Origin: Streptococcus sp. 1643
GTDB taxonomy: Bacteria > Bacillota > Bacilli > Lactobacillales > Streptococcaceae
Direction of reading: 5' to 3'
DNA length: 64,000 bases
NCBI RefSeq assembly: GCF_006228325.1
Contig: NZ_CP040231.1
Location: 1,127,001-1,191,000 of the forward strand
Shown here piece by piece: positions 57,523 to 64,000 of this stretch. The position numbers were made by a program, and so were the translations under genes. Numbering within the stretch: the stretch's first letter is position 1; each line of letters starts with the position of its first letter. The notes below the pieces were generated by a model. It was not told the origin of the DNA. It searched no databases and saw only the letters and a program-made list of their open reading frames with translations.

Positions 57523-58560
57523 TCAATTTGCTTCTGCCGCGATCTGCAAAAGTGCCTTTTCAAACAGGTACCCTTTTTCATAGACACCTGTCTTAATCTG
57601 GTAGTCCGTTTCAATTAAATAAAAAATCGCTCGCTTGAGAAAGGCCAAGGAAATCCCTCTCGAATCTCTCAATGCAAACTTGATTTGATAAGGATTAGGG
57701 TTGCGCCCCAAGTAAGTTCCCAGACTGCTTGCGATCTGCGATTCCGTCTGACCAGATTCTGATAAAATCTTCACTTGGGTAAAGGTGCGGAACTGTCCTA
57801 ACATGACAGCTATGAGCTTGATTTCATCTTCCCCTTGCAATGTCAAGTCTCTAACCAAGTCACGGGCCTGATCAATTTTCTTAGCTAAAATAAACTGAGT
57901 CAAATCAAAAATATTGTCCTGCAGAGTCTTAGGAATAGCTTCGACAATATCCTTCTCCTCAATCACGCCGTCTGATTTATAAGACTGTAAAAAAAGGAGG
58001 TTTTTCTGGATTTCACTAAATTGAAAACCAGATTTGAGAAGTAGATTTTCAAAGGATTGCCCCACAAACTGCAGACCTTGTGTCTGACTCCATTTTTGGA
58101 AATACTGGCGCAGTTCTTGTTCCTTGGGTTCAATAGCATCAAATACAGTCGCATCTCGTTTGAGCAATTTGACCAGCCGTCTCTTACTATCTAGCTTTCC
58201 TTCTGCAAATATCAATAACTTGGTTGTTGGCGAAGGGTTATCAAGGTATGCCTCAAACGACTTGAGCTCATCATCTGCTAAAAAGCGTTTCTTGGCTGTT
58301 GTGATATCGACAAAATGGTCTAATATCACGATTTTCTCATCCGCAAATAAAGGGAGACTGACCAGCTCCAACTCTAAGTCTTTATAAGCTACTTCTTTCA
58401 TATCAAAGTAAGCAAAATTGAGATCAGCTGGATCATAACCAATCTGTTTCAACACTTGACTCTTCATAACTTCAAACTGGCCCTGATCTGTCCCTGTAAA
58501 TAGATTCAAGCTAGATAGATTTGATAAAGTCAACGTCTGACTGTCTTCAATGGCAAGCAT
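57523..58560 (-). CDS. holA: DNA polymerase III subunit delta
   Basis: 345 aa from the second of two tandem ATGs (better spacing from AAGGAG). AAA+-like clamp-opening subunit: N-terminal domain with L-x-L-F-T-G-T-D-Q-G-x-F-E, central lid and C-terminal collar helix region (Y-Q-I-K-F-A-L-R-D-S-R). Works with the DnaX protein also encoded in this window. About 30 nt after pyrDA, same direction. Confidence 0.93.
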   Translation of the reverse strand: MLAIEDSQTLTLSNLSSLNLFTGTDQGQFEVMKSQVLKQIGYDPADLNFAYFDMKEVAYKDLELELVSLPLFADEKIVILDHFVDITTAKKRFLADDELKSFEAYLDNPSPTTKLLIFAEGKLDSKRRLVKLLKRDATVFDAIEPKEQELRQYFQKWSQTQGLQFVGQSFENLLLKSGFQFSEIQKNLLFLQSYKSDGVIEEKDIVEAIPKTLQDNIFDLTQFILAKKIDQARDLVRDLTLQGEDEIKLIAVMLGQFRTFTQVKILSESGQTESQIASSLGTYLGRNPNPYQIKFALRDSRGISLAFLKRAIFYLIETDYQIKTGVYEKGYLFEKALLQIAAEAN

Positions 58561-58592
58561 CATCTCTCCTTTCTTCTGATTTTTTATTAAAC

Positions 58593-59528
58593 TTAATCAA
58601 TATAGCGCAATTTCCCACGGAAATCTTCTAGGCTCTCGTATCCTTTTTCCGCCATGATTGCTTTTAGTTCATTGGTAATGCGTTCAAAAGCACTGATACC
58701 TTCTTTGTGAAGAGTGGTCCCTACTTGCACCATACTCGCACCGCAGAGGATATGTTCAAAGGCATCACGACCCGTAAGAACGCCACCCGTTCCGATGATT
58801 TGGATTTGGGGATTTAAACGTTGGTAAAAGGCGTGCACATTCGCTAGAGCAGTCGGTTTGATATACTCTCCACCAATGCCTCCAAAACCGTTTTTAGGGC
58901 GAATAACGACAGACTCATCTTCGATATAGAGACCATTCCCGATAGAGTTAACACAGTTAACAAATTTGAGTGGATACTTGTTAAAAATAGCTGCCGCTTG
59001 GTCAAAGTGGACAATATCAAAATATGGTGGCAACTTGATTCCAAGAGGTTTGGTAAAGTAGGCAAATACCTCTGACAAGATACGGTCTGTTGTTTCAAAA
59101 TCATAGGCAATCTGAGGTTTTCCTGGAACGTTTGGACAAGAGAGATTAAGCTCTGTCAGTCCTTTGAATTCACTCTCTTGAACTTTTTTCAAGATGGCAT
59201 GTGTTTCTTCTGGAGACATGCCAACTAAAGATAGTAAGAAAGTTCGGTTTGGCTCTTTTTCCTGCAAGTCCAAAAGATAGTCCAGATAGTAGTCTAAGCC
59301 ATTATTTGGTAAGCCCATGGAGTTGATAGAACCAAGTGGAACATCCTGGTAGCGTGGCTCAGGATTGCCCTGACGAAAGTCCAAGGTCGCAGTCTTCGTA
59401 ACAAAAGTACCCGCCGCTGAGTTTTTGACCCCTTCAAGCTCTTCTATCGTCATACAAGCCACACCCGCTGCATTCATCAAGCAATTGTCAAACTCAAAGC
59501 CAGCTATTTGTGTTTTCGTTGATACCAT
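58593..59528 (-). CDS. pyrDA: Dihydroorotate dehydrogenase, class 1A (fumarate)
   Basis: 311 aa, homodimeric cytosolic type. Active-site Cys131 ([13 protein letters not shown]), FMN-phosphate loop I-G-T-G-G-V. Oxidises dihydroorotate to orotate with fumarate as acceptor in pyrimidine synthesis. No electron-transfer subunit (PyrK) adjoins, agreeing with class 1A. GGAGG site and extended -10 TGG-TATAAT (59563-59571). Confidence 0.95.
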   Translation of the reverse strand: MVSTKTQIAGFEFDNCLMNAAGVACMTIEELEGVKNSAAGTFVTKTATLDFRQGNPEPRYQDVPLGSINSMGLPNNGLDYYLDYLLDLQEKEPNRTFLLSLVGMSPEETHAILKKVQESEFKGLTELNLSCPNVPGKPQIAYDFETTDRILSEVFAYFTKPLGIKLPPYFDIVHFDQAAAIFNKYPLKFVNCVNSIGNGLYIEDESVVIRPKNGFGGIGGEYIKPTALANVHAFYQRLNPQIQIIGTGGVLTGRDAFEHILCGASMVQVGTTLHKEGISAFERITNELKAIMAEKGYESLEDFRGKLRYID

Positions 59529-59637
59529 GATTCTGATCCTCCAGATTCCTTTTATTTCTAATATTATACCATACTTTAAGATTTTCTCTTTGAGAAACTA
59601 ATTTCTATATAAAACGTTCGGTTTTGTAAATTGAAAG

Positions 59638-61080
<1,443 letters not shown>

Positions 61081-61108
61081 TTAGTCAATACATCCTATCG
61101 GAGGACAA

Positions 61109-61597
61109 ATGATGAACTTACGGCCAATGGAAGTAAAAGACAATCCAGCTGTAGCACAACTCATTCGAGCTAGCCTTGAAGAATTCGGGCTTGACAAACC
61201 AGGAACTGTCTACTTTGATTCTCATCTAGATCATTTGGCCGACTATTATCAACAGCAAGAGAGAGCAGCTTACTTTGTTCTGGAAGATGAAGATCAGCTG
61301 GTAGGCTGTGGTGGCTTTGCACCAGTGTCCGATAAGATTGCTGAATTACAAAAACTGTATGTCACTAAAAACAGTCGTGGCAAAGGTTATTCCAGTAGGT
61401 TGATAAAGCGCATATTCCAGGAAGCCCGTCTAGCTGGTTATGAACAGCTTTATCTAGAAACCTCTACTGAGCTGGTTACGGCTGTGGCCATCTATCAACA
61501 CTATGGTTTTACAGCATTGCAACAACCACTTTCTAACGCCGCCGGCCACCCAGCTATGAATATCTGGATGATAAAATCTCTCTCATCAGGTGAATAG
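61109..61597 (+). CDS. GNAT-family N-acetyltransferase
   Basis: 162 aa. GNAT fold with acetyl-CoA loop K-N-S-R-G-K-G-Y-S-S (Q/R-x-x-G-x-G/A variant) and the C-terminal I-Y-Q-H-Y-G-F motif. Substrate unknown. GGAGG site; a second ATG at 61112 is equally placed. Sits 28 nt after gdhA and is followed by a decayed copy of the gdhA 3' end, so it appears to be inserted within the gdhA transcript. Confidence 0.87.
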   Translation: MMNLRPMEVKDNPAVAQLIRASLEEFGLDKPGTVYFDSHLDHLADYYQQQERAAYFVLEDEDQLVGCGGFAPVSDKIAELQKLYVTKNSRGKGYSSRLIKRIFQEARLAGYEQLYLETSTELVTAVAIYQHYGFTALQQPLSNAAGHPAMNIWMIKSLSSGE

Positions 61598-61612
61598 ATG
61601 GCAGTATACTAT

Positions 61613-61705
61613 GGTCGACTTGAGGACATCAGTATCAAGCTCCTCAAGACAGCTAAAACAACTTTTAAAAATGTAGCCAAGGCTATGATAGTAAAGGTAT
61701 TGTTT
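61613..61705 (+). pseudogene. Degenerate 3'-end fragment of gdhA
   Basis: Reads G-R-L-E-D-I...T-A-K-T-T-F-K-N-V-A-K-A-M-I, against G-R-L-K-D-I...T-A-K-T-T[18-residue gap]F-E-N-V-A-N-A-M-I at the end of intact GdhA. Exact DNA matches include ACAGCTAAAACAACT and AAGGTATTGTTT. It carries a 54-nt in-frame deletion, a 1-nt deletion near the end and loss of the TAA stop. The original terminator follows it. Confidence 0.88.
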
Positions 61706-61724
61706 CAGCACTATCACACTAGAA

Positions 61725-61762
61725 TAAATCCGACTGCTTATAAAAGCAGCCGGATTTTTATA
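61725..61762. terminator. Terminator of gdhA/GNAT, bidirectional
   Basis: AATCCG-a-CTGCTT/AAGCAG-c-CGGATT stem with T-run on the plus strand; also overlaps the stop of the convergent EXLDI gene. Confidence 0.88.
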
Positions 61763-62126
61763 TATCTAATTTTTCAAAAAATTTGCCTGCAGACTGCTTT
61801 TCTTTTAGCTTCTCAAGCAGCTCATTTTCCAGAAAAGGACTTAGTTCGTCAAAATCTTGACAAACCTTAAAAACAGTCTCTCTGTCCAACTGACCATAAA
61901 CTAGTTCGTAATAGTCCTTATTATGCTGCCAGTTCTGGTCATAGTTGATATCTGTCCGTTGATAGTAAACGATGTTTTGCTTCGGTGTCAGGTAAATCTT
62001 CTGTGTTAGAATGCTTTTCTGATCTTTAGATAACTTGCTACGGCTGAAAATCTTAACACCTTGAAAAATCTTACGCTCATGAATTCCTTGATCTGTCAGC
62101 TTCAATTCAATTCTTTTATAGTGCAT
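61758..62126 (-). CDS. EXLDI family protein
   Basis: 122 aa, soluble, lysine- and tyrosine-rich. It ends in F-F-E-K-L-D-I, the C-terminal E-x-L-D-I signature for which this family is named. Function unknown. Start M-H-Y-K-R-I-E with GGAGG 7 nt upstream; a longer frame to 62147 lacks that support. Confidence 0.8.
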   Translation of the reverse strand: MHYKRIELKLTDQGIHERKIFQGVKIFSRSKLSKDQKSILTQKIYLTPKQNIVYYQRTDINYDQNWQHNKDYYELVYGQLDRETVFKVCQDFDELSPFLENELLEKLKEKQSAGKFFEKLDI

Positions 62127-62188
62127 ACTATCACCTCCTGAAATCACCTACATTATATCATGTTCTGGCAAATTTTCAAACAAAAGTG

Positions 62189-63091
62189 TCATTTCCAAAA
62201 GTCTTTCGTCGCCTCTAAAATCTCTTCTGTTGGTGTTACTGTGGCCTCAACAATGCTCTTGCCTGTCCTTTTCAGATAAGCTTGTATCAGATGATAGCCG
62301 TAAGCATAGCCCGCAGCATAGGGCATACCAACCGGAATTTGACCCTGTATCTTCGCGATTTCATCACCGTATAGATAAGGAGCCATTTCCGCCATCCCCG
62401 TTAGCTGAAGCTGACTGGAGATGATGGGCTTAATCTCTTCTAACTGCTCTGGACTGGTTGAAGTAACCCAAGGCCCAATGAGATCCTTACCATAGAGCTC
62501 AGCCGCAAAAGACTCTGCCAAGCCTTCACTGACTACCCAGTCTGCTAGTGTCGTCTGCTGATTCCATTTGACAAATTGAAAGCGGACATTGTGATTGCAC
62601 TCATGAGCCAACGCAGCCTGCACACGTGGTAAAGTATAGTCATTTGGTAGCAGACTAAGCATGAGGTAGCCTGGAATTCCGCCATCTCCGCTATAACCCT
62701 TATTGAGCTGTAGCATAGGTTTTTCTGGATTGCCCAATAAAATAGTAAAATGGTAATCCTCAACCTCTAAGTCATAGCCAGCCTGCTCAAAAAGCCCAAT
62801 ACTCCTCTTGATGGTATCTTGACAATTTTGCCAGAGTTGATCAGAGCTCAGAGCGTCTATAGCTGGTCTATCCTTTTCTGAGAGAGTTGAGGGTAACTGA
62901 TTCATAAAACCAAGTAGGAATAGAGCGTCAAATCCTCCAGGATACTTTGCTTTCAGAGGGATGTGTTGCGTTTGGTATTTGGTTGCAAAAGGTGCTAATA
63001 TTTTCGCTCGAAAACAGCCTTCTCTCTTTTCTAAAGGAAGCTCGAGTATCTCTTGGTAAACTTTATCTGAACGAATCATATTGATTTGCAT
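62189..63091 (-). CDS. DUF2268 putative zinc metalloprotease
   Basis: 300 aa. Zincin motif L-A-H-E-C-N-H (HExxH) with a third ligand in the downstream E-G-L-A-E-S-F segment, as in DUF2268/YjaZ-type predicted proteases. No signal peptide, so cytosolic. Substrate unknown. AAAGGAG site. Same direction as the EXLDI gene, 62 nt apart. Confidence 0.85.
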   Translation of the reverse strand: MQINMIRSDKVYQEILELPLEKREGCFRAKILAPFATKYQTQHIPLKAKYPGGFDALFLLGFMNQLPSTLSEKDRPAIDALSSDQLWQNCQDTIKRSIGLFEQAGYDLEVEDYHFTILLGNPEKPMLQLNKGYSGDGGIPGYLMLSLLPNDYTLPRVQAALAHECNHNVRFQFVKWNQQTTLADWVVSEGLAESFAAELYGKDLIGPWVTSTSPEQLEEIKPIISSQLQLTGMAEMAPYLYGDEIAKIQGQIPVGMPYAAGYAYGYHLIQAYLKRTGKSIVEATVTPTEEILEATKDFWK

Positions 63092-63432
63092 AATAATCTC
63101 CTTTCTTATCTATTATTAGTATAATCCCTTCCCTAAGGTCAGAGTCAAGAAGAAAATTAAAATATCTATTAAAATTTCATTGAAATTACCTCAAACCGTT
63201 CGAAAATTACCTTCAATAAAGTTCTTTAATACTGAGATTATAATATCCAGAGTATCAATAAATTAAAAACTTACTTTTCTACTGTTCATAGGAATGATGA
63301 TACTAGAAAAAAATAAATCCTGAAGGGTAAAAACTTGTATCATTTTTTATGGAAAGCCTATTATTCAAAACTTGTTTGTCTCCTAGATAAACTATATAAT
63401 TAGTTCGCCCCTTTTTTGCCCCTTCTTGAACC
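63092..63432. other. AT-rich intergenic region between DUF2268 gene and rplL
   Basis: About 340 nt with no gene. The left end carries the promoter region of the DUF2268 gene. No repeats of the rplL 3' end were found. The paired CGCCCC-TTTTTT-GCCCC run near 63403-63421 is unusual for the base composition; otherwise I see nothing I can name. Confidence 0.5.
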
Positions 63433-63470
63433 AAAAGAAAAAACCGCTACTCCTAAGAATAGCGGTTTTA
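63433..63470 (-). terminator. rplJL terminator
   Basis: AAACCGCTA/TAGCGGTTT 9-bp perfect stem, then TTTTTTCTTTT on the minus strand. Confidence 0.9.
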
Positions 63471-63503
63471 TATGTTTTTTAAGCTACTAATGTAGTCGCT
63501 CTA

Positions 63504-63518
63504 TTATTTAAGAGTAAC
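63504..63518. other. Unoccupied ICE attachment site (attB) at rplL 3' end
   Basis: TTATTTAAGAGTAAC at the rplL stop is the 15-bp core used by ICESa2603-family elements. Only one copy is present, and no integrase or transfer genes follow, so the site is empty here. Confidence 0.7.
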
Positions 63519-63872
63519 TGAAGCTCCAGCTTCTTCCAATTTAGCTTTGATTTCTTCAGCTTCTGCAGTTGGAACGCCTTCTTTGATGACACCTGGTGCA
63601 CCATCAACAAGTTCTTTAGCTTCTTTAAGTCCAAGACCAGTGATTTCACGTACAACTTTGATAACGCCAACTTTTTTGTCACCAGCAGCTGTCAACTCAA
63701 CGTCAAATGAGTCTTTAGCAGCACCAGCGTCAGCAGCACCAGCTGCAGCAACAGCTACAGGAGCAGCTGCAGTTACACCAAATTCTTCTTCGATAGCTTT
63801 TACAAGGTCGTTCAATTCAAGGATTGAAGCTTCTTTAATTTCAGCAATAATGTTTTCAATGTTCAATGCCAT
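63504..63872 (-). CDS. rplL: 50S ribosomal protein L7/L12
   Basis: 122 aa: N-terminal dimerisation helix, Ala/Gly-rich hinge ([11 protein letters not shown]) and the C-terminal factor-binding domain ending [11 protein letters not shown]. Stalk protein that recruits and stimulates translational GTPases. Start M-A-L-N-I-E-N with GGAGG; the five-codon longer frame is leader. Follows rplJ after a spacer with alternative hairpins. Confidence 0.97.
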   Translation of the reverse strand: MALNIENIIAEIKEASILELNDLVKAIEEEFGVTAAAPVAVAAAGAADAGAAKDSFDVELTAAGDKKVGVIKVVREITGLGLKEAKELVDGAPGVIKEGVPTAEAEEIKAKLEEAGASVTLK

Positions 63873-63917
63873 TGTTATTTCCTCCAAATAAGTTTTTAAT
63901 TTTATAATCGTTTTTCC

Positions 63918-63940
63918 GTAGCTAGGCTACGCTGCGTAGC
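63918..63940 (-). other. Alternative hairpins in the rplJ-rplL spacer
   Basis: GTAGC-tag-GCTAC (63918-63930) and GCTACG-ctg-CGTAGC (63926-63940) share the middle arm, so only one can form at a time. Confidence 0.45.
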
Positions 63941-63946
63941 TTAAGA

Positions 63947-64000
63947 TTAAGCTGCGTCTTCTTTGTTGTCTGCAACCGCTTTGACTGCAAGAGCAACGTT
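63947..64000 (-). CDS. rplJ: 50S ribosomal protein L10, C-terminal end (partial)
   Basis: Only the last 17 residues are present (N-V-A-L-A-V-K-A-V-A-D-N-K-E-D-A-A), a typical L10 tail, followed by TAA. Position directly before rplL supports the call. L10 anchors L7/L12 to the ribosome. Confidence 0.85.
   Translation of the reverse strand, partial: NVALAVKAVADNKEDAA

Noticed and set aside
61598..61870. 90-aa plus-strand open frame after the GNAT gene taken as a gene
   Set aside because: Its first part is the decayed gdhA end, it runs through the terminator and into the antisense of the EXLDI gene, and has no ribosome site.

Overview
The window looks like chromosome of a mitis-group Streptococcus (S. 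mitis / S. oralis / S. infantis type, close to S. pneumoniae). Evidence: about 40% GC, many extended -10 (TGnTATAAT) promoters, and proteins that match pneumococcal families almost residue for residue (GyrA, ParC, ParE, Ldh, SufBCDSU, SlrA, RplL). GyrA Gly114 and ParC Gly52/Asp91 are residues I associate with viridans rather than typical pneumococcal alleles. The gene order is a patchwork of short blocks that are also linked in pneumococcus. No prophage, IS, CRISPR array or rRNA operon was found.

Layout. 1-9.4 kb: start of an unseen gene, formate/nitrite channel, srtA-gyrA (overlapping), ldh, HU, a DegV protein, a YitT protein and an APC amino-acid permease. 9.5-15.3 kb: suf Fe-S operon (sufC-D-S-U-B) with an unknown 189-aa gene at its end, followed by a degenerate scrap of a second sufB 3' end. 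15.5-20.9 kb: DUF3272, fRMsr-dnaX, rpsA with a structured leader, tRNA-Gln, tRNA-Tyr, DUF2969 and CodY-box-controlled ilvE. 21-28.7 kb: parC, an ANT(6)-like adenylyltransferase, two small membrane proteins, parE and plsY. 28.7-36.5 kb: nucleoside uptake and salvage operon (methyltransferase, pdp, deoC, cdd, PnrA lipoprotein, ABC ATPase, two permeases). 37-46.7 kb: coaA, rpsT, an adenylate-kinase-like protein, metG, a MacAB-like efflux operon, gor and bioY. 47-56.7 kb: a TetR regulator, a competence-type ydbC, an ATP-cone protein, trmD-rimM, mazG-like, khpA, rpsP, slrA, an ABC-F protein, VanZ, rlmN and yutD. 56.8-64 kb: sodA, holA, pyrDA, gdhA, a GNAT gene, EXLDI and DUF2268 proteins, rplL and the end of rplJ.

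Functional links. Fe-S assembly, thiol and oxidative defence (gor, sodA, fRMsr), nucleoside salvage and translation/replication housekeeping dominate. Candidate global regulation is visible as CodY boxes (ilvE, gdhA), CcpA cre-like sites (FNT channel, ldh), a ComX combox (ydbC) and BirA-like operators (bioY).

Two patterns go beyond routine annotation. First, four genes (DUF3272, fRMsr, plsY, nucleoside-operon methyltransferase) have an extended -10 hexamer exactly 6 nt before ATG and no Shine-Dalgarno, so their mRNAs are predicted to be leaderless. Second, three times (sufB, gdhA, ANT(6)-like gene) an accessory gene sits between an intact gene and a decayed fragment of the same gene. In the sufB and gdhA cases the fragment still precedes the terminator. 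This looks like one recurring route of accessory-gene acquisition, possibly by homology-assisted illegitimate recombination during transformation.
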